DNA of 63,733 bases from Cardinium hertigii_C (GTDB lineage: Bacteria; Bacteroidota; Bacteroidia; Cytophagales; Amoebophilaceae). Shown here piece after piece: positions 27,421 through 36,428 of the stretch (position 1 is the stretch's first letter; every line of letters starts with the position of its first letter). The stretch covers positions 1 to 63,733 of the forward strand of contig NZ_JBOZWW010000062.1 in assembly GCF_050864855.1 (NCBI RefSeq). Reading direction: 5' to 3'. The translations under genes and the position numbers were made by a program. Under the pieces are notes generated by a model that saw only the letters and a list, made by a program, of their open reading frames with translations, did no database searches and was not told the DNA's origin.

Positions 27421-28527
27421 CTAATTTACAAAGTGGAATAACCTATTCCAACGGATGCCACTGAAAAAAGAGGGGCTTCTATTTGAAGACAACAAGACCA
27501 TAACCGCTTTACCCACAATAAAGTCTTCTGGAATAAAACCAATGAACCTAGAGTCATAAGATTGATCGCGGTTGTCTCCCATCGCAAAATAATAATCTTT
27601 ACAGAAAGTATAAGAAGCTAATTGCTGACCATCTATCCAACATTCAGTTTGAGTAAATCGAACATTTTTGTTTCCTTCAAATTTTTCGATCATAGAACGA
27701 TACAATAGAATATTTTGTCGATTGATTGGAATAACCATTCCCTTTTTAGGCACCTGCAGTGGACCAAAATTATCTTTGGTCCACTGCAAAGCAGGATGAC
27801 AAGGATAGACACTAGAGGAGAGGTTGTCCACCTCATCTTCTATTGGAGCTACTGACTGTATATAGGCAGGTAGCATAGTATTGAGCTGCTCCACTTTTGC
27901 TGGAGTTGTATAAATGATATAGCCTTCACAACCCGGCACAGTAGATGGCATAGGATTTTTAATACCATTTTTTTCAAAAAAAGCAGCTGTTAAGTGGCGC
28001 TTGGTTTTCATAAAATAACGATACTGAGCTTTATCTGCTGAATCAGCTAATGCACCATTTATATAAAGCTGCTTGTGTTTTATCTGCAACAAATCACCAG
28101 GAAGTGCGATGCAACGCTTTATCCAATAGTCGGTTAAATCGGGAGGAACATGCCCTATTGGCGTATTAAAAACAATAATATCATTGCGTTTTATTTTGCT
28201 CAATCCAGGCAATCGATATTGTGGGAATTGAAGCCAGTCAAGGTAAGAAGGAATTTTTGTAAATGGAATGGTTTGATGGGTAATAGGGATCTGCAACGGA
28301 GTGGCAGGTGTACGGGCTCCATAGTGGAGCTTGCTAACCAAAACAAAATCGCCCGTTAAAAGTGTGGGCTCCATAGAAGCGGAAGGTATAACATAAAGGC
28401 CAATAACCATCCAACGGATAAAAGCAGCTGCCATAGCAGCAAAAAAAATAGAACTTACCCAATCCCGAATAGCACCTAGAGCGGAACTAAGTCCCCCCTG
28501 TTTTTTAGATAAAAAAGAAGTCTTCAT
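27421..28527 (-). CDS. lepB: Signal peptidase I
   Basis: Membrane-bound protease that removes signal peptides. 368 residues, with a membrane anchor near residues 27-48. The catalytic Ser lies in IPSASMEPTLLTGDFVLVSK, and the catalytic Lys region is KRCIALPGDLLQIK. The box-E motif MGDNRDQSYDSRFIGFIPEDFIVGKA is intact near the C-terminus. A large insertion between the Lys and box-E regions is normal in Bacteroidota. The gene begins about 68 bases after tig and is on the same strand. Confidence 0.96.
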   Translation of the reverse strand: MKTSFLSKKQGGLSSALGAIRDWVSSIFFAAMAAAFIRWMVIGLYVIPSASMEPTLLTGDFVLVSKLHYGARTPATPLQIPITHQTIPFTKIPSYLDWLQFPQYRLPGLSKIKRNDIIVFNTPIGHVPPDLTDYWIKRCIALPGDLLQIKHKQLYINGALADSADKAQYRYFMKTKRHLTAAFFEKNGIKNPMPSTVPGCEGYIIYTTPAKVEQLNTMLPAYIQSVAPIEDEVDNLSSSVYPCHPALQWTKDNFGPLQVPKKGMVIPINRQNILLYRSMIEKFEGNKNVRFTQTECWIDGQQLASYTFCKDYYFAMGDNRDQSYDSRFIGFIPEDFIVGKAVMVLLSSNRSPSFFSGIRWNRLFHFVN

Positions 28528-28595
28528 ACGTGCGCTTCGTTATAAAATACTTAAGGAGACCATTGTAATAGGGTGGTAAATTTTAGGATAACCAA

Positions 28596-29933
28596 CTACC
28601 CTCTTGCATCAAAGGTTCCAGCTGAAACAGTTTCAGTTACTACACTTATTTGTTCTTTTATAAAATTTATTGCCCTATCCCTACTTAACTGATTATGCAA
28701 TTTGGAATAATATTTACCTCCTTCGCTACCCTGTAAAAAAGAAAGTGCACCTGTATGAATCGCCGCATCATTTTCTTCTAGCTCCAAGCCATTATGGGCA
28801 GCATAATCAATATAGGCACGCTTGGTTTCATCGACTACATCTGAGGTAGTAACTGCTAAGTTATTTTGACGGACTATATTACTCAATAGAATCTCCCATT
28901 TTAAACTTTCTTTATGTGCATCATAGTAGTCTTCTACTGCCTCTAATGTTGCCTCTGGATTATTTACCATAAGCCATCGTTTAAGAAAAGCTTCTGGTAA
29001 ATCAACTTTATTATGTTTAAAAAGGGCTTCTTGCAAATTTTGATAGAATGCATGACGTGCTTCTGCGCGCTTGTCAAATAAAATAATTTTAGCAATAGCC
29101 TCTCGGAACTCATTTTCAGAATTGGCCACTCCTTTTCCTAACACAAGATCGAAAAGGGCAGGTTCAATAGCCATTGGTACAACCCGAACAATTTTATCAA
29201 TCGTAAAAGTAGCAGGCCAAGCAGATTCATATTTTTTAAAAGCAACAAAGGAACTAAAACTGACGCCTAAAAGGGCGGGGAAATGGTATTTGAAACTTTC
29301 TTCTGTGAGCATTACTTGTTGACCAACGCGACGGCCTATCAATCCTTCCCTTAAATGTTCAGGGATGTGCATGATAGAAACACGAATATCTAGACCAAGT
29401 GCACCAGTACTATCTATCAATGTACCATATAACATAGTATCCATTGCACTTTCTTCAAGATGTGAAAGTTGACCATGCACAATTTGCAGACCTTCCAAAA
29501 ATTCATCTACTAATTTAGGTTCAACATGATCTATTTCAAACTCAGTAATAGAAATATTTGGTTCAAATGCAATAGGCAGTTCTTCGATTAAGCCAACTTC
29601 ATAAGAGAAGGTAAAAGTATCTTGATTTTTAAGATCTACCTCTTCTAAAGGGGTAACCAAAATTGGATCCATAAAAATAGGGATATGCTCTTGTAGAATA
29701 TAATTTCTTAAAGAAGCTACAGCTATTTTATGTAATTCTTCAGAAAGAATAGAAGAACCATGCATCTTTTTAATAAGATCTTCAGGAACAGATCCCAATC
29801 TAAACCCCTTTAAACGAACATTTTGGGCATAATGCTTGAGCTGCTTTGCAACAGCTGACTTATAGTCAAATTCATGTAACGTAATGGAGATAACCCCATG
29901 GTTGGGATTAATCTTATTAAACTGAATATCCAA
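28596..29933 (-). CDS. tig: Trigger factor
   Basis: Ribosome-associated chaperone, 445 residues. The ribosome-binding domain has the signature VRLKGFRLGSVPEDLIKKMHG (GFRxGxxP). A PPIase-like middle and a helical C-terminal substrate-binding domain with DLPEAFLKRWLMVNN follow. The middle domain is divergent, as in other Bacteroidota. Likely upstream partner of lepB in expression. Confidence 0.92.
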   Translation of the reverse strand: MDIQFNKINPNHGVISITLHEFDYKSAVAKQLKHYAQNVRLKGFRLGSVPEDLIKKMHGSSILSEELHKIAVASLRNYILQEHIPIFMDPILVTPLEEVDLKNQDTFTFSYEVGLIEELPIAFEPNISITEFEIDHVEPKLVDEFLEGLQIVHGQLSHLEESAMDTMLYGTLIDSTGALGLDIRVSIMHIPEHLREGLIGRRVGQQVMLTEESFKYHFPALLGVSFSSFVAFKKYESAWPATFTIDKIVRVVPMAIEPALFDLVLGKGVANSENEFREAIAKIILFDKRAEARHAFYQNLQEALFKHNKVDLPEAFLKRWLMVNNPEATLEAVEDYYDAHKESLKWEILLSNIVRQNNLAVTTSDVVDETKRAYIDYAAHNGLELEENDAAIHTGALSFLQGSEGGKYYSKLHNQLSRDRAINFIKEQISVVTETVSAGTFDARG

Positions 29934-30000
29934 AGTAAAACAGATTTAAAAGATAAGATAAAAACAGATTTTTATTATACTAAAACATACACGGCAATAG

Positions 30001-30082
30001 TGCGGATGGAGGGACTCGAACCCCCACACTTTTCAGTACTAGATCCTAAGTCTAGCGCGTCTACCAGTTCCGCCACATCCGC
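30001..30082 (-). tRNA. tRNA-Leu (anticodon UAG)
   Basis: Minus-strand acceptor stem GCGGATG pairs with CATCCGC, with A as discriminator. The anticodon stem CTAGA/TCTAG encloses the loop CTTAGGA. A long variable arm makes it a class II tRNA. The T-loop is GTTCGAGTC. Confidence 0.95.
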
Positions 30083-30253
30083 AAAAGTAACAAGAAGCTA
30101 CAAAATCTCCCCTACAAAAATAAAAAAAACAGAGCTCCCAAACAAATAATGTGTGTTCTGGATTAGAGCGTAAGAGAAAGGGTTTAAAAAAGCTCCTTTG
30201 TGTTTTACACTTGTGGGATTGAAAAATAACCCTAAAAACCAAAGGAGCCACTT

Positions 30254-30355
30254 ATAAATCTATCAAAATTAGTTGAAATATATTACGCTATTGACGAATT
30301 TTTTATAAAACTTATGCCTTATATAAAACTGATTACCCAAATCAAAAAAATATGA
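30254..30355 (+). pseudogene. N-terminal relic of a transposase (possibly IS982-type)
   Basis: An AAGGAG Shine-Dalgarno-like site at 30242-30247 is followed by ATA where a start codon is expected. The frame then reads NLSKLVEIYYAIDEFF and IKLMPYIKLI before a TGA at 30353. The LVEIYYAIDEF pattern resembles the start of IS982-family transposases. Only about 33 codons survive and the start codon is lost. Family assignment is from memory of the pattern and is tentative. Confidence 0.4.
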
Positions 30356-30554
30356 AAAATACTTTTATGCCACTATAGGATAAACTAATGATTCGGAAGA
30401 GATCCATATTTAATATATATATAACTGGTTTACAATCATTGAAACGATTATCGATCAGCTTAAAAATATTAACTAAATAGAACATTCCAGGAATAAAAGT
30501 ATACCTAATTGCATTGCCAATTTGATAGCTGGTATTAGAGCTTATAGACTAAAA

Positions 30555-30593
30555 GAGAAAAAACCAGCTATATTTAATATATATAACTGGTTT
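30555..30593 (-). terminator. Likely Rho-independent terminator for the minus-strand lipoprotein gene
   Basis: On the minus strand, AAACCAG and CTGGTTT form the ends of an imperfect, AT-rich stem of about 12-13 pairs, immediately followed by a T run (GGTTTTTTC). It lies about 155 bases beyond the stop codon at 30750. Confidence 0.45.
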
Positions 30594-30749
30594 ACAATAA
30601 CTCTAATCGAGAATTGATGTTACCATCAACAATTACTTTTCTATGGAGCTTTAAATTTAAGCAATTGAACAGTAACCGGAACAATCATATGAGTTGTAAC
30701 AACCTATACGAATCAAATAGATAAACACGATAGAACCCTATACTACACA

Positions 30750-32141
30750 TTATTCATAGAATATTCTACAATCACCCAATTTATCGGTAGGACGACCATT
30801 TGGGAATATTTTTTCATATTGTTCTTGGTTCTTCCTAAGAAAGTCTGATAAACTGAAGCTTTCTTTCCAAGTCAAGTCTTTACGTAAGAAATAAGTATCG
30901 TTTGCTTTTGGTTCACATAAATTATAAGGGAACAAACCACCTCCTGACAACTTTCCTTCACTGGTATCTATATCTCTATTAAACTGTAAAGTAATAACAT
31001 TACCTTTTTGATCAGGTTTAGATGCGACAATAGCTGTATGACCTCTGACTACATATATATCCCCTGGGTTGATTAACCTTAATTGGTCATCACTGATGTC
31101 TCCTTTTATTAAATGGGTAACTGAAGCATAATGATATACATTATCTTTTTGGTCATACGATTTAATTATCGCGTTAGTCGTTAAGCTGCTAACCTGAGCA
31201 GTAGTACAATATGTTGCTTTTCCTACAGCACTAGAACAATCTTCTGGACCCAATAATAACTGCCCCTTCAAATCAGAGCTACAAAAATTATGCAAATCTG
31301 ATCCATACCACCTGCGCTGACCACCATATTGGTAATCACCTATAAGAAGCATAGTACGTTGAGAAGCAAAAGGATAAGACTCAGGTACTAGGCTATCTGG
31401 TAATTCAAAATCAGGATCAAGAAAATGATACACTGTAGCCGCTGCAGGCATATTTATTGGATCTGGCTTTATACCTAAAGTAGCTGCAATGCTTATAAGC
31501 ATCACAGTGCTGACCGAAGGATTTTCATTACCCCAAAATACAGTATCACTCGGTGATTTTAAAGTAGGCAACGCATCCACAGGGACAACATTAGACATGT
31601 TACGATATAATTTGTCTTGCCGTAAGTTAGTTATAAACATTTCTTTTTGGCTTTGCACCCAGTCTAGAGCCATTGAGAGCTGCACATAAGTTTTATTAGA
31701 TCTTACAGGAAACCCAATTTTGTCTACATTAATACGGTTGAGATAATTATTTATTGCTTTGCTGGTCTCACAATGGCTTTTCAAGCCATTAATGATTAAT
31801 TGTACTACCGTTTCCCCATTATCATCTTGCGTTTTTTCTTCAAGTTTATTTTTAATAAGGCCCAATAATCTATTCTGAATATCTTTTATAGATAATTGCT
31901 TAGATCTGACCTGTGCAACCATATGTGCAACTGGTAATGTATTAATATTCTCCAATGCCAGTGTTGGATCTATATGACCATCATTCATACTATATTTATG
32001 GAATGTATTACAACCAGCAGTAAAGACCATTAGTAATAGGCAGAAGCATCTATTGTATTTTAATTTTAGTAAAACACTGAAACGGATCAATACAACATAA
32101 ATAAATTGCCTTATGAGGGTCTGTTTTTTTTGATTAACCAT
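30750..32141 (-). CDS. Predicted lipoprotein with a Cys/His hydrolase-like domain
   Basis: A long hydrophobic N-terminus ends in CLLLMVFTAGCN, a good lipobox, so the protein is probably membrane-anchored on the exported side. I chose the ATG at 32141 (463 residues); the frame is open to 32231. The C-terminal half has GPEDCSSAVGKA (Cys at about residue 302) and GDIYVVRGHTAIVAS (His at about 368). This is the D-C-S and G-H-x-A-I-V spacing of NlpC/P60, CHAP and amidase-type papain-fold hydrolases. It could cut peptidoglycan or act on host substrates. No family name can be given with certainty. It is a single gene in an accessory region. Confidence 0.65.
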   Translation of the reverse strand: MVNQKKQTLIRQFIYVVLIRFSVLLKLKYNRCFCLLLMVFTAGCNTFHKYSMNDGHIDPTLALENINTLPVAHMVAQVRSKQLSIKDIQNRLLGLIKNKLEEKTQDDNGETVVQLIINGLKSHCETSKAINNYLNRINVDKIGFPVRSNKTYVQLSMALDWVQSQKEMFITNLRQDKLYRNMSNVVPVDALPTLKSPSDTVFWGNENPSVSTVMLISIAATLGIKPDPINMPAAATVYHFLDPDFELPDSLVPESYPFASQRTMLLIGDYQYGGQRRWYGSDLHNFCSSDLKGQLLLGPEDCSSAVGKATYCTTAQVSSLTTNAIIKSYDQKDNVYHYASVTHLIKGDISDDQLRLINPGDIYVVRGHTAIVASKPDQKGNVITLQFNRDIDTSEGKLSGGGLFPYNLCEPKANDTYFLRKDLTWKESFSLSDFLRKNQEQYEKIFPNGRPTDKLGDCRIFYE

Positions 32142-32231
32142 AATATATTTCATCATTTTCTTACGATATTTTTTAATACATATGCACATTGGCTTATGAA
32201 AGCTTTTTATATTTAGCTTAAAGGAAACCAA

Positions 32232-32644
32232 TGTTATATTTAGGCAAATCGATTGTATAAAAATACAATTAGAAATTAATAATACAAAATATAATTTTAA
32301 AATAAAAGCTTTAATGGCTGTTATGTTTGGTTCTTTCGTAGATTCTATTGCCTATATATTCTGAATTAGCCATTAAAAAACGTTTAAAAAAGCTCGCTAT
32401 AAAATCAACCATAGATGCTGCACAACGATTAATTTTATTTTTTTATTTTTTATATTAGCGCTTTGGCCATGCCAACGGCAAACAGCCATATTGCAAGGCT
32501 TACCAACCAAGTTAATTTGAGAATATTACTAATTGCAACCAAGTAGCCAAACATGCTGTTGTTTCTTGGGCTAATATTTATATGTAAAACAATTAAAAAG
32601 CTTGGAAAAACCTGGCTGCATAATTTTTATAAGTACGAATCAAG
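32232..32644. other. Intergenic region with a dispersed repeat
   Basis: About 410 AT-rich bases upstream of the lipoprotein gene. Contains one copy of the short dispersed repeat (32395-32420, ctataaaatcaaccatag). No gene seen. Confidence 0.5.
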
Positions 32645-32809
32645 ATGAAAGGTAATATCAAAGCAATTGGAAGATTTTTAGCAGTACTCCTTGCCTTACT
32701 GTCCGTAGGTATGCATTGGGGCGTTGTGGTCATACCCATCCTTGCTGGGTATAAGTTTAACATGTTATGCATTGCCTTCCTACTCCTATTTTTATCCATA
32801 GTTCTTTGA
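32645..32809 (+). CDS. Small two-segment membrane protein (54 residues)
   Basis: The ORF reads MKGNIKAIGRFLAVLLALL, then a short loop with MHWGVVVIPILAGYKFN, then a second hydrophobic segment LCIAFLLLFLSIVL. Two membrane helices separated by a Gly/Pro turn, with a basic N-terminus, are consistent with a real small membrane protein. It lies upstream of greA on the same strand. The overlapping minus-strand frame (32593-32844) looks like a shadow. No function can be assigned. Confidence 0.55.
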   Translation: MKGNIKAIGRFLAVLLALLSVGMHWGVVVIPILAGYKFNMLCIAFLLLFLSIVL

Positions 32810-32925
32810 TAAATAACCAGTACTAGCATGAATGTATGAAACATACTAGAAATAGTGATTTTTTAAAGCAATCGGAACGATTTGCATCGTAAAAAACAAT
32901 TAGAACCATAAAACATAGAACCTCC

Positions 32926-33396
32926 ATGACCTATTACACAGAAGAAGGATTAGAGCGCATGAAGAAAGAGCTGATTTGGTTAAAAAGCGAAGGGCGCATT
33001 CGAGTAGCCAATGACTTGGCAGAAGCTCATAAAAAGGGAGATCTAAGTGAAAATGCGGAATATGATGCTGCTAGAGATGCACAAGGATTATTAGAAGCAA
33101 AAATTGCTGCTTTGGAAACTTTGGTGGCCAATGCTAGAGTACTACAAGCAGATGAAATTGACTTATCTCGGGTTTCTATTCTCTCAAAAACACGCGTTAG
33201 GAATAAAAAAACAGGTATAGAATCTGTTTTTATGCTTGTCTCTCAGGGAGAAGCTGACCTAAAGCAGGGTAAAATTTCTGTTGAGTCACCTATGGGAAAA
33301 GGACTATTAGGTAAAAAAATATCTGAGACTGCTCAAATCGATACGCCCTCTGGTATCATTGAATTAGAAATTTTAAAAATTGGCTTAGATCTTTAA
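32926..33396 (+). CDS. greA: Transcription elongation factor GreA
   Basis: 156 residues. The N-terminal coiled coil has YYTEEGLERMKKELIWLK and ANDLAEAHKKGDLSENAEYDAARDAQ, the catalytic-tip motif that rescues backtracked RNA polymerase. The C-terminal FKBP-like domain ends SPMGKGLLGKKISETAQI. Confidence 0.97.
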   Translation: MTYYTEEGLERMKKELIWLKSEGRIRVANDLAEAHKKGDLSENAEYDAARDAQGLLEAKIAALETLVANARVLQADEIDLSRVSILSKTRVRNKKTGIESVFMLVSQGEADLKQGKISVESPMGKGLLGKKISETAQIDTPSGIIELEILKIGLDL

Positions 33397-33481
33397 AATT
33401 ATTCACCCAAACTCTAGATAAGAATTTGCTGCAATCTTTTATTTCTATTAATTTAGCAAGTATATAAATAGTTTTAGAAAT

Positions 33482-33826
33482 ATGGCTTTACGGATAACAG
33501 AAGCATGTATTAATTGTGGTGCATGTGCAGTGGAGTGCCCTAATACTGCAATATATGAGGGTGGAGCAGATTGGCAATGGGCTGAGGGTACACAGTTGAA
33601 AACAGTAGAGGTAGAAGGAGTATTATTGGATGCCACTACGCCACAACCATCCTACACAGATGATACCTTTTATATTGTTACAGACAAATGTACAGAGTGC
33701 GTTGGTTTTCATGAAACACCGCAATGTGCAGCAGTTTGCCCAGTAGACTGTTGTGTATTAGATCTAGATCACCCAGAAACGAAAGAAAAATTGCTAGAAA
33801 AAAAGAAATTTCTACATGGGTGTTAA
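33482..33826 (+). CDS. 2[4Fe-4S] ferredoxin (YfhL-like)
   Basis: 114 residues. The first cluster motif is CINCGACAVECPN near residues 9-20, and the second is CTECVGFHETPQCAAVCPVD. The inserted residues within the second motif match YfhL/alvin-type ferredoxins. It probably carries electrons for an iron-sulfur enzyme. The radical-SAM enzymes RlmN and BioB in this window need electron donors, but linkage to them is only inference. Confidence 0.93.
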   Translation: MALRITEACINCGACAVECPNTAIYEGGADWQWAEGTQLKTVEVEGVLLDATTPQPSYTDDTFYIVTDKCTECVGFHETPQCAAVCPVDCCVLDLDHPETKEKLLEKKKFLHGC

Positions 33827-33873
33827 AAGGTGTCGCCAGAACCAGGATATATAATATATAAATTAAATATACA

Positions 33874-34179
33874 GTGGAATTACATAGAGGATTAGATGAG
33901 GTTTATTCCAAAAGGGTAAATGCAGGAAAAAGAGTTTATTTTTTTGATATAAAGTCAACCAGAAGCAAAGACTATTATCTTACCATCACAGAAAGTAAAA
34001 AAAGAACAGAAACCGATGGCATGGCTTACGAAAGACATAAGATTTTTTTATATAAAGAAGATATAAATAAATTTATTCGCGCACTTACTGAAGTAGTTGA
34101 TCACCTTAAAACTACACTAATGGCGGACTATGCATTCGATCAATTTGATCGAAATACAGAGGAAAGTCGAAACAAATAA
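33874..34179 (+). CDS. DUF3276 / PUR-family nucleic acid-binding protein
   Basis: 101 residues from a GTG start at 33874. The pattern DEVYSKRVNAGKRVYFFDIKST, then YYLTITESKKR and KIFLYKEDINKFIRALTEVVDHLK, matches the Bacteroidota DUF3276 family, which folds like PUR-alpha and binds single-stranded nucleic acid. Its cellular role is not known. Confidence 0.88.
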   Translation: MELHRGLDEVYSKRVNAGKRVYFFDIKSTRSKDYYLTITESKKRTETDGMAYERHKIFLYKEDINKFIRALTEVVDHLKTTLMADYAFDQFDRNTEESRNK

Positions 34180-34258
34180 GCTACTCAGATCAAATTAAAA
34201 CACATTTAGGATGCTTATAAGCTGTCATATTAAAGTTTTTGATTTTATACATTGACCT

Positions 34259-35356
34259 ATGGCTTTAAAATGTGGACTTGTTGGGTTGCCAAATGTAGGC
34301 AAATCTATGTTATTTAATGGTTTATCAAATGGGAATGCAGCTTCTGCCAATTTCCCCTTTTGTACCATAGAACCTAATCTAGGCATGGTAATTGTACCAG
34401 ATCCACGTATAGAACGCCTTACTACACTAGCAAACTCTAAAAATAGTATACCCGCTGTTATAGAATTTGTAGATATAGCTGGGTTGGTAAAGGATGCCCA
34501 TCAAGGAGAAGGTTTGGGTAATAAGTTCCTTAGCCATATTCGTGAAGTGGATGCAATTGTACATGTGATCAGGTGTTTTGAGGATGAAGATGTATTACAT
34601 ATAGCTGGTGGTGTAGATCCTGTTTTTGACAAACAAATTATAGACCATGAGCTACGGTGCAAGGATATCGATAGCTTAACCAAAAGGTTAAATAAGATGG
34701 AGCAGTTTGCTAAACATGCATCAAAGGCTTCACAAGATGGCCATAAGCTATTGAACTTATTTTTAACAGCACTTAAACAAGGCCGTAATGCACGAGACAT
34801 TCGCGTAACAGCAGCAGATCAGCCACTGATCGACGATTGGCAGTTACTTACCTCAAAACCTGTTATTTACTTTGCCAATGTAGATGAAGCTACCATACTT
34901 GGGAATGATAACCCTCACTTGTCTGCCCTACAAGAGGCTATCACCGAAGAAAATAGTAAGATGATTGTGGGCTCAACTGCATTAGAAATACAACTTAACG
35001 CATTAAATGGTGAAGAAAAAGATTTTATCTTACAAACATATAAACTTAAAGCATCTGCATTAGACACGTTGATTCAATCGACCTATTCGTTGCTTGAGCT
35101 GATCACCTATTTTACAGTAGGCCCACAAGAGGTACGGGCATGGACTATTCAAAATGGTACGAAAGCACCTCAAGCAGCAGGCGTAATTCATACAGATTTT
35201 CAACGTGGATTTATTAAAGCAGAGGTTATTGCTTTTGAAGATTATCAAACCTATAAAAATGTACATAGCTGTCGTGAAGCGGGAAAGCTACGCATAGAAG
35301 GTAAAGATTATGTAGTCCAGGATGGTGATGTAATGCTTTTTCGTTTTAATGTGTAG
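34259..35356 (+). CDS. ychF: Ribosome-binding ATPase YchF
   Basis: 365 residues of the Obg-related family. The P-loop is GLPNVGKSMLFNGLS at residues 7-20. FVDIAGLVKDAHQGEGLGNKFL is the DxxG region. ANVDEATI replaces the usual NKxD, which makes YchF prefer ATP. The TGS-like C-terminus contains AWTIQNGTKAPQAAGVIHTDFQRGFIKAEV. It binds ribosomes and is linked to stress responses. Confidence 0.97.
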   Translation: MALKCGLVGLPNVGKSMLFNGLSNGNAASANFPFCTIEPNLGMVIVPDPRIERLTTLANSKNSIPAVIEFVDIAGLVKDAHQGEGLGNKFLSHIREVDAIVHVIRCFEDEDVLHIAGGVDPVFDKQIIDHELRCKDIDSLTKRLNKMEQFAKHASKASQDGHKLLNLFLTALKQGRNARDIRVTAADQPLIDDWQLLTSKPVIYFANVDEATILGNDNPHLSALQEAITEENSKMIVGSTALEIQLNALNGEEKDFILQTYKLKASALDTLIQSTYSLLELITYFTVGPQEVRAWTIQNGTKAPQAAGVIHTDFQRGFIKAEVIAFEDYQTYKNVHSCREAGKLRIEGKDYVVQDGDVMLFRFNV

Positions 35357-35373
35357 TAAATTGTATATATTAA

Positions 35374-36237
35374 ATGAACGCTACCTACCTTCTGCTAATG
35401 TGTACCATACTGGTAGCCTTATTCTGTAAGCAAAAAAGACTTGCCTACCTATGGATCATCGCTACAAATTTAGTAGCATGGTACCAAGGGGTAATAAATA
35501 GCATCGGTATCTTTTTTTTAGCCCTATCTATCTATATTGGCTACATATATTTAAACTTTTCACTACATAAGTGGGCAAGAATTGTATTACGTACTATATT
35601 ATGTGCATTTATATTGGTCATTGCATTGCATGGTATTCCAGGTTTTGTTAATATATCGGCGATCCATGCAACAAAACTATCTCCATTATCCGCCCCGTTT
35701 TCAATGGATCTAAACTTTGATCAGCCGATGGTTATGCTAATGGTTTATTGTATGAGTGACCTATCTACTTTAGAAAAAAGTAATCACCTAAGCTGCTGGC
35801 AGCTTATAAAACATACCGTTATTCCCTATATATGGTCTATTCCATTTATTTTTATACCCGGTTATCTAAGTGGCTTTATATTATTTGATCCTTGTCTAAC
35901 CAATATACTGTGGATATGGGTCATGCATAATTTTTTTTTAGTTTGTATGGCAGAAGAAGTACTTTTTCGTGGTTGTTTACAAAGAGCTATCCAAAATGGG
36001 TTAACCCGTTATGGGATCGACAATGGACTATGGGCCGTTATACTCACTTCATTCCTATTCGGCATAGTACATTTTAAAGGGGGTATTATCTATATGGGAC
36101 TCGCAGCTATAGCTAGTTTTTGGTATGGATATACCTATTACAAAACAAGTAAAGTAGTATGCTCGATGATTGTCCATTTTGGTGTAAATCTACTCCACTT
36201 TTTACTATTTACCTATCCCATGGCCATGGCCAAATAA
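35374..36237 (+). CDS. CPBP-family intramembrane metalloprotease
   Basis: 287 residues with about eight membrane segments. The Abi/CPBP motif 1, MAEEVLFRGCLQRAIQ (EExxxR), is followed by FLFGIVHFKGGI and the final IVHFGVNLLHFLL, which supply the metal-binding Glu/His set. CPBP proteins include prenyl-protein-type proteases and immunity proteins; a specific substrate cannot be named. The gene starts 17 bases after ychF and is probably co-transcribed. Confidence 0.88.
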   Translation: MNATYLLLMCTILVALFCKQKRLAYLWIIATNLVAWYQGVINSIGIFFLALSIYIGYIYLNFSLHKWARIVLRTILCAFILVIALHGIPGFVNISAIHATKLSPLSAPFSMDLNFDQPMVMLMVYCMSDLSTLEKSNHLSCWQLIKHTVIPYIWSIPFIFIPGYLSGFILFDPCLTNILWIWVMHNFFLVCMAEEVLFRGCLQRAIQNGLTRYGIDNGLWAVILTSFLFGIVHFKGGIIYMGLAAIASFWYGYTYYKTSKVVCSMIVHFGVNLLHFLLFTYPMAMAK

Positions 36238-36239
36238 GA

Positions 36240-36277
36240 TTGCTTCTTCTAAAGAAGCAAAGCCTAACGATGGCTTT
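36240..36277 (+). terminator. Double hairpin after the CPBP protease gene
   Basis: A perfect 9-base stem TTGCTTCTT/AAGAAGCAA (36240-36260, three-base loop) is followed directly by AAAGCC/GGCTTT (36259-36277). It lies just past the stop codon. There is no strong T run, so it may end transcription only partly or stabilise the mRNA 3' end. Confidence 0.5.
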
Positions 36278-36428
36278 GGCCGTTTAAGTCTAGTGGTCAT
36301 CATATGCATGTATGATATTTTGAATAAAATATTTCCAAACCATTAATTTTTTTTCCAATGCTTATTTTCTCATTATAACAGTACACTACTATGGTATATA
36401 ATTTTAATACTTTATTTTAATCAATTTT

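Larger units (their letters stand above)
30083..30749. other. Gene-poor region with transposase relic and repeats
   Basis: Holds a short relic of a transposase N-terminus (30254-30355), a directly repeated AT-rich motif (30406-30436 and 30570-30598), and a hairpin likely serving as terminator for the minus-strand lipoprotein gene. The remaining sequence shows nothing recognisable. Confidence 0.6.

Noticed and set aside
32593..32844. 83-residue minus-strand frame
   Set aside because: Covers the opposite strand of a better small membrane protein frame and has no signal, domain or family pattern.
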